Shown here in pieces: positions 1-9,320 of a stretch of DNA of 64,000 bases. Both the position numbers and the translations under genes were made by a program. The DNA is from Janthinobacterium sp. (GTDB taxonomy: Bacteria; Pseudomonadota; Gammaproteobacteria; Burkholderiales; Burkholderiaceae_D). The stretch spans positions 25,826-89,825 of the forward strand of contig PKWL01000026.1 in the NCBI GenBank assembly GCA_003133225.1, given 5' to 3'. Within the stretch, counting starts at the first letter, position 1, and every line of letters begins with the position of its first letter. The notes below the pieces were generated by a model that did no database searches, was not told where the DNA came from, and saw nothing but the letters and a program-made list of their open reading frames with translations.

Positions 1-1251
1 TCAGCCGAATTTGCGGACAGCGTCTAGAGCCAGCCCGGCCCCAATACTAGCAAACAAATCGCCTTCCACCCGCCGCGCCGCCGGCACCAGGGCGGCGATT
101 TTCTCACGCAGCAGGCCCACACCGCTAGAACCGCCCGTAAAGAACACGACATCGACGGCGTTCGGCGCCACACCGGCGTCGCGCAGCAGGCCTAGCACCG
201 TCCCTTCGACCGAGTTCGCCAGATGGCCGATGGCATCGTTGAACTGGGTCCGTTTCAAAGTCAAGGTAGAGGCCGGTACCAGACGGTCCAGCGTTAGCTC
301 CGTCTCGGCGGTTCCCGACAGGGCGATCTTGCCCTCTTCCACCTTCATGGCCAGCCAATGGCCTGCGCGCTGGTTGATTAGTTGTCGGAGGCAGCCAAGT
401 TTGCCCTGCTCGCGCGCTTCGCGCCAGATGTCGGCGAGCTGTCCCTGCATTTTCTTGGTATAGGCCAGGTTGATGGTATGCCAGGTGGCCAGATTGAAAT
501 AGTAACTCGACGGCACTTCGCTATTGTTGCTCAAGCGACTGCCGTAACCGAGCAAAGGCATCACCGCCGACAAGCTGAGGTATTTATCAAAATCCGTGCC
601 GCCGATATGCACGCCAGCGCTAGCTAGAATGTCGTCGCGCCGCTCCGCCTTTTTGGCGCGTTGCGGCGACAGGCGGACCAGGGAAAAATCGGATGTGCCA
701 CCTCCGATATCGGCGATTAAAACAAGTTCCTCGCGCCCAATTTGCGATTCGTAATCAAAGGCGGCAGCAATCGGCTCGAATTGGAATGAGACATGCTTAA
801 AACCGACCGCATGGGCCACCTCAGCTAGGGTATTTTCGGCCAGCCGATCGGCACTGGCGCTGTCGTCAATAAAATGGACCGGACGGCCCAGTACGGCGCA
901 GGAAAATTCACGCCCGGCCGCCAATTCCGCCCGGCGCTTGAGTTCGCCAATGAACTGGGTCAGCAATAGGCGAAACGGCAATGCGCGCCCGCCCACTTCA
1001 GTCTGCCCGTCAATTAGGCTGGTGCCAAGCAAGCTTTTGAGAGAGCGCATTAAACGCCCTTCGTAACCGGCCAGGTAAGCGGCCAATGCCGCGCGCCCGA
1101 AGCTCACCTCTTCGTCTTCGGCATTAAAGAAAATGACCGATGGCAAGGTGGCCTTGCCATCCTCCAGGTCCAGCATCAGCAACCGTCCCTGGCGCATCCA
1201 GCCAACTGTGGAATTGGACGTGCCAAAATCGACGCCGCAAGCGTTGGCCAT
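1..1251 (-). CDS. Hsp70-family ATPase, YegD-like (no substrate-binding domain)
   Basis: A 416-residue protein made of the actin-like ATPase fold only. Seen near the N-terminus is the phosphate-1 loop (GVDFGTSNS), then phosphate-2 (IADIGGGTSD, around residue 180) and the adenosine loop (FFTGGSSG, near 370). Classical DnaK is about 640 residues and has a C-terminal peptide-binding domain; that is absent here, which matches the YegD group of Hsp70-like proteins. It is therefore a likely cytoplasmic ATP-dependent chaperone-like protein with unknown client. The ATG at 1251 begins directly before the conserved strand, so the start is secure, and the TGA falls on the first three bases of the window. 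It is transcribed away from the downstream prkA operon. The fold is certain; the specific role is not. Confidence 0.88.
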   Translation of the reverse strand: MANACGVDFGTSNSTVGWMRQGRLLMLDLEDGKATLPSVIFFNAEDEEVSFGRAALAAYLAGYEGRLMRSLKSLLGTSLIDGQTEVGGRALPFRLLLTQFIGELKRRAELAAGREFSCAVLGRPVHFIDDSASADRLAENTLAEVAHAVGFKHVSFQFEPIAAAFDYESQIGREELVLIADIGGGTSDFSLVRLSPQRAKKAERRDDILASAGVHIGGTDFDKYLSLSAVMPLLGYGSRLSNNSEVPSSYYFNLATWHTINLAYTKKMQGQLADIWREAREQGKLGCLRQLINQRAGHWLAMKVEEGKIALSGTAETELTLDRLVPASTLTLKRTQFNDAIGHLANSVEGTVLGLLRDAGVAPNAVDVVFFTGGSSGVGLLREKIAALVPAARRVEGDLFASIGAGLALDAVRKFG

Positions 1252-1696
1252 GTCGATCTTTCACGTCATAAAGGGGGCGTCATTTTACCAGAAAAATTTG
1301 GCCAGAAATAGCTGGCTGTCCAGGCAACTAAAAGACTACGGCCACCCAGCGTGAGCAGAGCATGCTTCCATCACTTTTCGCATGGCCATACCAAGAGCGA
1401 GCAGCACCGCAGCGCAAGCAGCTGTTGGGATCGGCGCTGCTCTAGGGCCGCACTGACCAGGTGGGTTTCTATTACAGCCTTTCTTGGGGGCGGCGTGGGC
1501 AGTGGGATACGTGGGTGGGTACGTGGGTGGGATACGTATAGGCGTGTTTTAATCGAGTACGGCGCCGGCGCAGAAGGATGGTCCCAAATTGGGACACGCT
1601 TGCGTTCGGCCTCGGGCTTGCAGGGAGCCAAGCTGCGCCATTAGGCGAAAGAGCGGGCAGTCGCCGTACCACCGCCACCTAGTGCCGCCGCCGTGT
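1252..1696. other. Intergenic stretch with a G-rich repeat
   Basis: No convincing gene on either strand. The notable content is a G-rich tract at 1486-1531 containing a perfect 12-bp tandem duplication, listed separately. Confidence 0.6.
1486..1531 (+). repeat. G-rich tract with 12-bp tandem repeat; G-quadruplex candidate
   Basis: TACGTGGGTGGG occurs twice back to back at 1508-1519 and 1520-1531. Runs of at least three G occur at 1486-1490, 1497-1499, 1504-1506, 1513-1515, 1517-1519, 1525-1527 and 1529-1531. The last five are separated by loops of 6, 1, 5 and 1 nt, which meets the usual pattern for an intramolecular G-quadruplex. Function is unknown; it lies between the Hsp70-like gene and the small membrane-protein gene, both read leftward. 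Confidence 0.6.
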
Positions 1697-1936
1697 CTAT
1701 TGTTCGGGCCTGGGCCTGGTATAGGCTGCCAGCACTGCGCCAATGACGATACCGAGCAAAAGGATCACCATGCTGGTGTTTCCACCAAGGCTGTTCTTGA
1801 AGTCTTCTCCACCGACCGCCCAGGACACTAGAAAGAAAAAAAGAGCCATGCCGCACCAAACAACCACGCTCACGGAAAAAGCAAATACATTGGGCCCTTG
1901 GATTGTATGAGCATCGCTTAAATGGATCGAACGCAT
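1697..1936 (-). CDS. Small two-helix membrane protein, unknown function
   Basis: The reading frame could start upstream at 1990 or 1948, but the ATG at 1936 is preceded by GGAGG with a 5-nt gap, the only good ribosome site, so I choose the 79-residue form (MRSIHLSDAH...). Two hydrophobic stretches are visible, about residues 17-42 and 55-72, separated by a short polar loop (GGEDFKNSLGG), and the C-terminus is short and charged (TRPRPEQ). This predicts an inner-membrane hairpin protein. I do not recognise a family. It lies between the Hsp70-like gene and prkA and is read divergently from prkA. Support is the ribosome site and the ordered hydrophobicity, not homology. Confidence 0.5.
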   Translation of the reverse strand: MRSIHLSDAHTIQGPNVFAFSVSVVVWCGMALFFFLVSWAVGGEDFKNSLGGNTSMVILLLGIVIGAVLAAYTRPRPEQ

Positions 1937-2171
1937 AACCGCCTCCATGGTTGAAGACACTGTAATTAACAAAATAAACAATGCGGGCAATAAGTCAAGA
2001 TAAATATACCCAAGTGGATTTCAAAGCCGGCGCGGCCGGCGACGGGAAGTATGTGGATGGGGCGCAATCTCGCCCATTTGATCGGCATCATGCCACCTGC
2101 GATCGGGAGCGCCATATACTAGAACATGGCAGTAGATATCGTGGATCCGCCATTTCATCCCGGGAGGAAAT

Positions 2172-4136
2172 GTGACGACTAATCGTGATGACCTTCAAAA
2201 TGTTGAGCTTGATCGAAAAGCACGCTTTTTTGACGGCCTGGTTGCTTTTACTCAGGAACACCGGATCGGCAACTGGTCTGGCACGTTCTCACAATTCATC
2301 GAGCAAGTATTGCCCGCCGCGCCCTATGAGTTGGCGCGCAGTTCTCATCAATATATGTGGGACATGATTCGCTGGACCGGTTATGAAGATGAGGATGGGC
2401 ATTTTCGTTGCCGCCTGTTTGCGGACGAACTGTTCGGCATTGACGACGCGATCGATCGCATCGCCTCCTATTTCAAGGCGGCCGCAGCCGGATCGGAAGT
2501 TGGGCGCCGTCTTCTGCTACTGCTGGGGCCGCCATCGGGGGGCAAATCATCGCTGGTCATTTTACTCAAGCGCGGCCTCGAGGAATACAGTTTTACTAAA
2601 GAAGGCGCGCTGTACGGCATTGGCGGCTGCCCGGTGCATGAATCGCCCCTGCATCTGGTGCCGCACACGATGCGGCCCGGCTTTCGCGAAACCTACGGGG
2701 TCGACATCACAGGCGAAATCTGCCCCCATTGCCGCGCCCGCCTGGAACAACAGTTCAACGGCGATTTCCTGCAAATGCCGGTCGAAAGAATCTACATTTC
2801 CGAGGCCGGGCGCACCGGCATCGGCACCTACGCGCCGCATGACCCGACCACCGCCGACCTGGCGGACCTGGTCGGCTCGGTCGATTTGTCCAAGGTCGCC
2901 GAATTCGGCGACGAGGGGGATCCGCGCGCGTGGTCGTGGTCGGGCGCGGTGTATGCGGCCAGCCGCGGCGTACTCGAAATGATCGAAATTTTGAAGGTCA
3001 AGCGAGAGTTCCTGTATTTGTTGCTGACGTTGACGCAGGAAAAAAACGTCAAGGTCTCGCGTTTTCCCTTGATTTTTCTCGATGAGACAATTCTGGCGCA
3101 TACCAACTTGGCTGAATTTCGCAAGTTTTTGCAAGAAAGCGAGAATGAAGCCTTGCTCGACCGCATGGTGATCGTACAGGTGCCCTATACCTTGAACTAC
3201 AAGGAAGAGGCACGCATTTACCATAAACTGATCCTGGCTGCGGCGCCGGCCTTCCGCGAAGTTCATCTCGACCCGCATGTCTTGCACGCGGCGGCCGTGT
3301 TCGCCATTTTGAGCCGCATGCAAGAAGGCGACGAGAAGGAGTCCGAACTGGTCAAGAAAGTGCGCATCCACGCCGATGAAGAGGTCGAAGGGGTTAACCG
3401 GGGCGACGCCAAGCGCGTGAAGGACAAAGAAAAGACACCCGACGAAGGCTTGTCGGGCGTGTCGCCGCGCTTTGTCATCAATGCCTTGTCGAACGCCATC
3501 ATTGCATCAAATCAGAAGAGTTTGAGCACGATGGACGTATTGCTTGCCCTAAAGGACGGGATCGACAACGATGCCCGTATCGAGCCCAAAAAAAAGCGCA
3601 AGTGGGTCGATTATTTGGTACTCACACGCAAGGACTTTTACAACCGATGGGTTAAAGAAGACGTGCATAAGGCCTTGTTCGTGTCGTTCGAGCAAGAGGT
3701 CCAGGACTTGCTCAATAAGTACCTCGACGAGGTCGAGGCGATGTTGGACAACCGCCAGATCAAGGACCCGATCACCAACGATGAACGGCGCCCGGATGAG
3801 CGTTTTCTACGCGCGGTCGAAGAAAAAATCCACATTTCCGACTCGGGCAAGCAGTCGTTTCGCCAAGAAGTGGTTAGGAAGGCGATGAGCGCATATAAAC
3901 GCGGTGAGCATTTCGGGCTTGGCAGCCATCTCCAGCTGCACGACGCCGTTCAGCAGTATTTATTTGAGCAACGACGCGATGTGCTACGCCTTGTCAGTTC
4001 GGCCAAGCGCCCCGATGACGAGGTCAAGAGCAAGATTTCGGCTGTGGAAAAGCGTCTGGTCGACGAGTACGGCTACGATAGCCATAGCGCACGCGAAGCA
4101 CTCAATTATGTGACCACCTTGTTGGCACAGGAATAA
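2172..4136 (+). CDS. prkA: PrkA/YeaG serine protein kinase (AAA+ type)
   Basis: A 654-residue homologue of PrkA (YeaG), a cytoplasmic serine protein kinase with an AAA+ ATPase core used in stress and starvation responses. The Walker A motif is GPPSGGKS at residues 119-126; the N-terminal AAA_PrkA domain covers roughly residues 20-400 and the conserved PrkA C-terminal domain the remainder. Length matches the family (about 640). The start is GTG at 2172, placed behind GGGAGGAA. It is the first gene of a three-gene operon with a DUF444 protein and SpoVR, an arrangement conserved across proteobacteria; in Escherichia coli the homologues yeaG-yeaH are RpoS and nitrogen-starvation dependent. Regulation here is not evident from sequence. 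Confidence 0.95.
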   Translation: MTTNRDDLQNVELDRKARFFDGLVAFTQEHRIGNWSGTFSQFIEQVLPAAPYELARSSHQYMWDMIRWTGYEDEDGHFRCRLFADELFGIDDAIDRIASYFKAAAAGSEVGRRLLLLLGPPSGGKSSLVILLKRGLEEYSFTKEGALYGIGGCPVHESPLHLVPHTMRPGFRETYGVDITGEICPHCRARLEQQFNGDFLQMPVERIYISEAGRTGIGTYAPHDPTTADLADLVGSVDLSKVAEFGDEGDPRAWSWSGAVYAASRGVLEMIEILKVKREFLYLLLTLTQEKNVKVSRFPLIFLDETILAHTNLAEFRKFLQESENEALLDRMVIVQVPYTLNYKEEARIYHKLILAAAPAFREVHLDPHVLHAAAVFAILSRMQEGDEKESELVKKVRIHADEEVEGVNRGDAKRVKDKEKTPDEGLSGVSPRFVINALSNAIIASNQKSLSTMDVLLALKDGIDNDARIEPKKKRKWVDYLVLTRKDFYNRWVKEDVHKALFVSFEQEVQDLLNKYLDEVEAMLDNRQIKDPITNDERRPDERFLRAVEEKIHISDSGKQSFRQEVVRKAMSAYKRGEHFGLGSHLQLHDAVQQYLFEQRRDVLRLVSSAKRPDDEVKSKISAVEKRLVDEYGYDSHSAREALNYVTTLLAQE

Positions 4137-4156
4137 ACAAGGCGAGGAGGCGAGCC

Positions 4157-5335
4157 GTGATCGAATCCGGGCATACATCCCAAGGCACTTGGTACGACTT
4201 GTTTTCGAGGGGAGCACGCGACTGGTTGCGCCACAATCAGAAAGTTCGGGAGGCGGTGCAGGCCAATTTGCCCGATCTGATCGCCGCTCCCGATCTGATC
4301 ACGGGACCCCAGGAGCGCACGGTGCAAGTGCCGGTGCGCTTGTTGGAGCATGCCCGATTTCGCCTGGCCGACCCGCGCCATGCGACCGGCGCCGGCCAAG
4401 GGGAAGGCCAGCCCGGCGATATTTTGCGCCCGGCTCGCACCGACCAGGATGCTGACGGCGGTGACGGCGGCGATGGCGCCGGCGGCAACGAGGATGGCGG
4501 TGTCAGGCTGTTACTGGAGTTTTCCGTCGATGACATCATGGACTGGATGTGGGAGGAGCTGAAACTGCCACTGCTCAAACCCAAGCGCAACGCGGCGATC
4601 GACGGGCAGGAACTGGTGCGCGAAGGGTGGGACAAGCGTGGCGCGCGCTCGCGCTTGGATCGGCGGCGCACGGTCAAGGAAGCGATCAAGCGGCGCGCGA
4701 TGCAGGAGCATCCGGTCGCGTTCACCAATGAGGACTTGCGCTTTCGCCAACTTGTGATGCGGCCCAAACCGTCCACCAGCGCCGTCGTGTTTTTTGTCGT
4801 CGATGTGTCAGCTAGCATGACCCAGGCCGAACGCAAAATGGCCAAGGCTTTCTTTTTTTACGCGATGCACGGGATTCGCCGCAAATACGCGAGCGTGGAA
4901 ACCCGTTTCATCGCCCATACGACGCATGCATGGGAGTTTTCTGAGAAGGAATTTTTTCTCGTTAGCGGCATCGGCGGCACCATCGCTTCGAGCGCCTTCA
5001 GGCTCACCTTAGACCTGGTGCACGAACGCTATGAACCGGCGCGCTACAACCTGTATGTGTTTTATGCTTCCGATGGCGAAAATTTTACGGAAGACCGCGC
5101 TGCTGCGGGTCAGGCGCTGGCCGATCTGGCAAGCGTCGTCAATTACATCGGCTATGTGGAAACCGTGCCGGGCATGCCGCGCTCGCTCGATACTGAGATG
5201 CGCCGTCTATGCTATGAACTGGAGCGGCGCGGTATGCCCGTCGCCAGTAGCGTGATGGCCAATAGCGAGGATGTCTGGACGGCGATCCGCAAATTTTTCG
5301 TGCACGAGGCAGAACAAGAAAATGCCACGCCATGA
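4157..5335 (+). CDS. yeaH: DUF444 family protein YeaH/YhbH (VWA-like)
   Basis: A 392-residue DUF444 protein, companion of the PrkA kinase. The N-terminal third is charged and contains a Gly/Asp-rich linker near residues 90-115 (DADGGDGGDGAGG). From about residue 208 there is a von Willebrand A-like fold with a metal-site motif D216-V-S-A-S220, followed by a helix (AERKMAKAFFFY) and later a second Asp cluster (YASDGENF). The start is GTG at 4157 after GAGGAGGCGAG, 20 nt past prkA. Its TGA overlaps the spoVR ATG (ATGA), so the two are translationally coupled. The biochemical role is undetermined in the family; a partner or substrate of PrkA is the usual inference. Confidence 0.93.
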   Translation: MIESGHTSQGTWYDLFSRGARDWLRHNQKVREAVQANLPDLIAAPDLITGPQERTVQVPVRLLEHARFRLADPRHATGAGQGEGQPGDILRPARTDQDADGGDGGDGAGGNEDGGVRLLLEFSVDDIMDWMWEELKLPLLKPKRNAAIDGQELVREGWDKRGARSRLDRRRTVKEAIKRRAMQEHPVAFTNEDLRFRQLVMRPKPSTSAVVFFVVDVSASMTQAERKMAKAFFFYAMHGIRRKYASVETRFIAHTTHAWEFSEKEFFLVSGIGGTIASSAFRLTLDLVHERYEPARYNLYVFYASDGENFTEDRAAAGQALADLASVVNYIGYVETVPGMPRSLDTEMRRLCYELERRGMPVASSVMANSEDVWTAIRKFFVHEAEQENATP

Positions 5336-6705
5336 GTTCGCCATCCCCCCATCTGTACGAAGCGCGCCTGGAGGCTCTTGCCAGCGAGCTCGGCCTCGAC
5401 TTTTATCCGGTCGACTTTGAACTCGTTCCGAACAGCTTTATGACTGAAATCGCGGTTTATGGTTTGCCGGTGCGCATGCGACACTGGTCGTTCGGCGTGC
5501 GTTACATTCATCAACTGGTGCGTCAGCAGATGGGCAACTCAAGAATTTTTGAGGTGATGTTTCCGGGCGACCCTTGCCGTGCTTATATGGTCGATAGCAA
5601 TTCCTTGGCTGAAAACACTCTCGTCACCGCGCACGTGTTGGGGCATGCCGACTTTGCCAAAAATAACCGCCTGTTCGCTCAATTCATGAGCATGGCGGGC
5701 GGTAAAATCCTCGAGCAAAGCGCGGCCCGCGCCCACCGCATGGAACTGGCCCTGTCCCGGCACGGTCAGGAAAAGGTGGAAGCGGTGCTCGATGCGGCAT
5801 TGGCGCTGGAACCCCATGTTGACGTGAATGCGCCCTTGTACCGGACGCCCTATCCGCTCCCGTCGGAAAAAAAATACGCAGCTCCGGGCCCGTTTCAGCA
5901 GCGTTTTCAAAATCTGCCGGGTGCGATTGCCGAATCCGTAACGGAGGCGCGGCCCTTGCGCGCGCAACTGCCGCCGCAGCCGGAATATGATCTACTCTGG
6001 TTTATCGCGCAATATGGACCCGACCTAGATGATTGGGAACGCGATATTTTTCTGGCCGTGCGCGAAGAAGCGTTTTATTTTTATCCCGTCTTCGCCTGCC
6101 AGATCATGAATGAAGGCTGGGCCTCGTATTGGCACGCACGGCTGCTGCGCGAAGCGAGCTTTCTGCCCACGGATCTATACGTTTCGGCCATCAAGTCCCA
6201 TTCCGACGTGGTGCGCCCGTTTGCCGCTGAACGTCAGCTGGCACTTTCGGTGAACCCCTACCATTTGGGTTTTTCGCTGTGGGAACGGATCATCGAACGG
6301 CATGGCATCGCCATGGCGCGTCAAGTTTGCAAGGAAGAGGATGATTTCGGTTTCATCCGCAACTATCTGGATCAGGAACTGGCCGACCAGCTCGACCTTT
6401 TCGTCTACGAAAGCCGCAAGGACGGCGAAACTCGGATCGTCAACCGCGACATTTATGCGATTCGCGAAGCAATTCTGGCGCCCAGATACAATTACGGCGC
6501 GCCTTGCATTGCGGTCAGCCAGCTAAACGACGACGGCAGCCTGGTGCTCACGCATGACCATCAGCGCGACGGTCGCGGTCTCATGCTAAACCAGGCCGAG
6601 CTGGTCATGGAGTATCTCGCTCGCGTCTGGCGGCGTCCCTTGACCTTGCATACCGTTGATTTCAGGGGCCTGGCGCGCACAGTTTCACACAAGGGCACCC
6701 GCTAG
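5332..6705 (+). CDS. spoVR: SpoVR family protein (YcgB-like)
   Basis: A 457-residue SpoVR family protein, usual length for proteobacterial YcgB (about 500). It begins in the ATGA overlap with yeaH and completes the prkA-yeaH-spoVR operon. Family hallmarks include the early block WSFGVRY, the central His/Glu-rich segment [12 protein letters not shown] (around residues 261-272) and the tail with LTLHTVDF. In Bacillus, SpoVR affects spore cortex formation, but in non-sporulating proteobacteria the function is unknown and its linkage to PrkA suggests a stress role. The 3' end overlaps by 21 bp the 3' end of the convergent epimerase gene, leaving no room for a terminator. Confidence 0.93.
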   Translation: MSSPSPHLYEARLEALASELGLDFYPVDFELVPNSFMTEIAVYGLPVRMRHWSFGVRYIHQLVRQQMGNSRIFEVMFPGDPCRAYMVDSNSLAENTLVTAHVLGHADFAKNNRLFAQFMSMAGGKILEQSAARAHRMELALSRHGQEKVEAVLDAALALEPHVDVNAPLYRTPYPLPSEKKYAAPGPFQQRFQNLPGAIAESVTEARPLRAQLPPQPEYDLLWFIAQYGPDLDDWERDIFLAVREEAFYFYPVFACQIMNEGWASYWHARLLREASFLPTDLYVSAIKSHSDVVRPFAAERQLALSVNPYHLGFSLWERIIERHGIAMARQVCKEEDDFGFIRNYLDQELADQLDLFVYESRKDGETRIVNRDIYAIREAILAPRYNYGAPCIAVSQLNDDGSLVLTHDHQRDGRGLMLNQAELVMEYLARVWRRPLTLHTVDFRGLARTVSHKGTR

Positions 6706-7785
6706 AGGAGACGGCTGGCCGGCCGGCGCCGGTTGCCGGATATACCAGTCCAAGGTGTGCTGCAAGCCGCGCTCGATATCGTGGGTCGGGGCATAACCGA
6801 GCAGCATGGCCGCCTTCGATATGTCGGCCTGGGAATGGCGCACGTCGCCTTCGCGGAACTCCGTGTAATGGGCATGGTAATGCCGCAAATGGGGGTAACG
6901 TTCGCTCAGCAGTGCCTGCATTCGTGCGAACAGAACATTCAAGCTGGTACGCGCATTGACGGCCACGTTGTATACCTGATTGACGGCGGCCGGATTGTGC
7001 GCCAGAGCAGCTAGCAAGTTGGCTTGGATCGCGTTGTCAACGAAACAAAAATCGCGGCTACTTTCCCCATCCCCGTTGATATACAGGCGGCGGTCATACA
7101 TCATGGCCGAGATCCATTGTGGGATGACGGCCGCGTAGGCACCGTTCGGATCCTGGCGCGGCCCGAAGATATTGAAGTACCGCAAACCAATGCTTTCGGT
7201 CCCATAGGTTCTAGCATACACATCGGCATACAGTTCATTGACATATTTCGTCAAAGCGTAAGGCGACAGAGGCTGGCCGATACGCTGTTCCACTTTCGGC
7301 AAGCCGGGATGGTCGCCATAGGTTGCGCTCGATGCAGCGTAGACAAAGCGTTTGACATGCTGGTCGCGGGCCGCTGTGAGGACGTTAAGGTAGCCGCCGA
7401 TATTGATGTCGTTGGTCGTTAGCGGGTCATGGATCGAACGCGAGACCGAACCGAGCGCCGCATGGTGCAAGACAAAATCGACGCCCTCGCAGGATGCCAA
7501 GCACACCGGTGCGGAGCGGATGTCGCCCTCGACGAAGTCAAACAATTCCCAGGCCTTGGCGCCTAAGGCGGCACGGACCTGGTCGAGGTTGTGGCGATAG
7601 CCTGTGCTAAAGTTGTCAAGGCCGGTCACCCGCTGGCCCAATCCCAAGAGCGTCTCCAGCAAGTTCGAGCCGATGAATCCGGCCACCCCGGTGATGAGCC
7701 AGTGATATTGATTGGCTTGCAAATGGGCGCGCGCAGCCTGGTAGGATGGCGCGCCCGCTGCTGCGCCGTTGAGGTCGGTTGGCAT
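6685..7785 (-). CDS. wbpP: UDP-N-acetylhexosamine 4-epimerase (WbpP/TviC type)
   Basis: A 366-residue extended short-chain dehydrogenase/reductase. The NAD-binding motif is G33-V-A-G-F-I-G39 and the catalytic pair is Y176-x3-K180 (YALTK), preceded by SSATYG. The roughly 25-residue N-terminal extension before the Rossmann fold and sequence blocks such as [16 protein letters not shown] are typical of WbpP/TviC, which interconvert UDP-GlcNAc and UDP-GalNAc or their uronates. Its ATG immediately follows the TAA of the dehydrogenase gene (zero spacing), so they form one operon. The product probably feeds the exopolysaccharide genes downstream in the window. UDP-glucose 4-epimerase activity cannot be excluded. 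Confidence 0.88.
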   Translation of the reverse strand: MPTDLNGAAAGAPSYQAARAHLQANQYHWLITGVAGFIGSNLLETLLGLGQRVTGLDNFSTGYRHNLDQVRAALGAKAWELFDFVEGDIRSAPVCLASCEGVDFVLHHAALGSVSRSIHDPLTTNDINIGGYLNVLTAARDQHVKRFVYAASSATYGDHPGLPKVEQRIGQPLSPYALTKYVNELYADVYARTYGTESIGLRYFNIFGPRQDPNGAYAAVIPQWISAMMYDRRLYINGDGESSRDFCFVDNAIQANLLAALAHNPAAVNQVYNVAVNARTSLNVLFARMQALLSERYPHLRHYHAHYTEFREGDVRHSQADISKAAMLLGYAPTHDIERGLQHTLDWYIRQPAPAGQPSPLAGALV

Positions 7786-9066
7786 TTACAGCCTCCAGAC
7801 ATTAAGGCCGGTGTTGAGCAACACCTGGTGGTCGAAGTGCGACTTGACGTCGATGAAGCAGCCGTTCTCCATCACCTTCTCCTGGAACTGCGCCAGCGGC
7901 CGCGCCACCAGTTGCCGGTGCGTCACAGCGCTGATGATGGCCTCGGCGCGCGGCAGCTGCTCCCACGCTTTCAGTTCGATGCCGTACTCGTCAAGCGCCT
8001 CACCGGCGTCCGCCACGGGGTCGTGCACATGCACATGCAAGCCGTACGATTGCAGTTCGCGAATCATATCGACCACTTTCGAGTTGCGCAGATCGGGGCA
8101 ATTTTCCTTGAAGGTCAGCCCCAGCACGTTGACTGAGGAGCCCTTCAACTTGAAGCCGGCTCGCACCATTTCCTTGACCGTTTTCTCGGCGACAAATTTT
8201 GCCATGCCGTCGTTGATACGGCGCCCGGCCAGGATGACGTGCGGATGATAGCCGAGCATTTCCGCCTTGTGGGTCAGGTAATACGGATCGACCCCTATGC
8301 AGTGGCCGCCGACCAGCCCGGGTCGAAACGGCAGGAAATTCCATTTCGTGCCCGCCGCCTGCAACACTTCGAGCGTGTCGATGCCGAGGCGGTCGAAGAT
8401 GATCGCGAGCTCGTTCATCAGCGCAATATTGAGGTCGCGCTGGGTATTTTCGATCACCTTGGCCGCTTCCGCCACCTTGATGCTGGACGCCCGGTGCACG
8501 CCCGCCGCCACCACACCCTGGTACAGCTGCGCCACGTGCTCTAGCGTTTCCGCGTCATCGCCGGACACGACTTTGCGAATCGTGGCCAGCGTGTGCTCCT
8601 TGTCGCCGGGATTGATGCGTTCGGGCGAAAAACCCACGTGAAAATCCGTTTTCCAGCGCATGCCAGAGTGCTGTTCCAGAATCGGGACGCACACTTCCTC
8701 CGTCGCCCCGGGGTAGACGGTCGATTCGAACACGATAATCGCCCCCCGTTTCATGTGCTGGCCGACTGTCTCGCTGGCGCCGATGAGGGCGGAAAAATCA
8801 GGATTATGAGCGCGGTCGACGGGCGTTGGAACGGCCACCACAATGACATCGGCCAGCGCCAGTTCGCTCGGATCGCAACTCACGCTAAGCCACTTTGCGG
8901 CCCGCATCTGCTCGCTCGACACCTCGCCGGTGGGATCGACCATGCATTGATAACTGGCCACTTTGCGGGCCGACAAATCGAATCCAATTGTGCGCTGGCG
9001 TGTTCCGAACGAGACCGCCAGCGACAAACCGACATAACCGAGCCCCACTACCGCGACGACGTCCAT
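7786..9066 (-). CDS. wbpO: UDP-N-acetyl-D-galactosamine/glucosamine 6-dehydrogenase (WbpO/TviB type)
   Basis: An NAD-dependent UDP-sugar dehydrogenase that oxidises C6 of a UDP-N-acetylhexosamine to the uronate. The open frame extends upstream to 9252, but the Rossmann strand starts at MDVVAVVGLGYVG, so I place the start at the ATG at 9066 (426 residues, the family length). The catalytic cysteine is C256 in GGHCIGVDPYYL, followed by the substrate-binding region and a C-terminal UDP-binding domain (GLTFKENCPDLRNSK). It is the first gene of a two-gene operon with the 4-epimerase, the pair known from Vi antigen (tviB-tviC) and Pseudomonas O-antigen (wbpO-wbpP). The exact substrate order (GlcNAc first or GalNAc first) cannot be read from sequence. 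Confidence 0.9.
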   Translation of the reverse strand: MDVVAVVGLGYVGLSLAVSFGTRQRTIGFDLSARKVASYQCMVDPTGEVSSEQMRAAKWLSVSCDPSELALADVIVVAVPTPVDRAHNPDFSALIGASETVGQHMKRGAIIVFESTVYPGATEEVCVPILEQHSGMRWKTDFHVGFSPERINPGDKEHTLATIRKVVSGDDAETLEHVAQLYQGVVAAGVHRASSIKVAEAAKVIENTQRDLNIALMNELAIIFDRLGIDTLEVLQAAGTKWNFLPFRPGLVGGHCIGVDPYYLTHKAEMLGYHPHVILAGRRINDGMAKFVAEKTVKEMVRAGFKLKGSSVNVLGLTFKENCPDLRNSKVVDMIRELQSYGLHVHVHDPVADAGEALDEYGIELKAWEQLPRAEAIISAVTHRQLVARPLAQFQEKVMENGCFIDVKSHFDHQVLLNTGLNVWRL

Positions 9067-9320
9067 AGTACCCACCCCGATTGTGCGTTCATTGTTGGAA
9101 ACTGCGCTTCGCAATCCGGCGCAACTGGCTAAAACTGCGACGGTAAGATCCGTCTTTGGCGATTTTACGAGAGGGGGAAAAAGTGTTATTGAGAATAAAC
9201 AAGGCGCGCATGCTTGAACTGCAATGACGCAATTGTTGAGAACAATCAACAAGGACTGCCCATAATCTTCCTACCCTAGCGCTTACGGCCCGATGCCGTC
9301 CAAACGAACAGGAGAGCACG

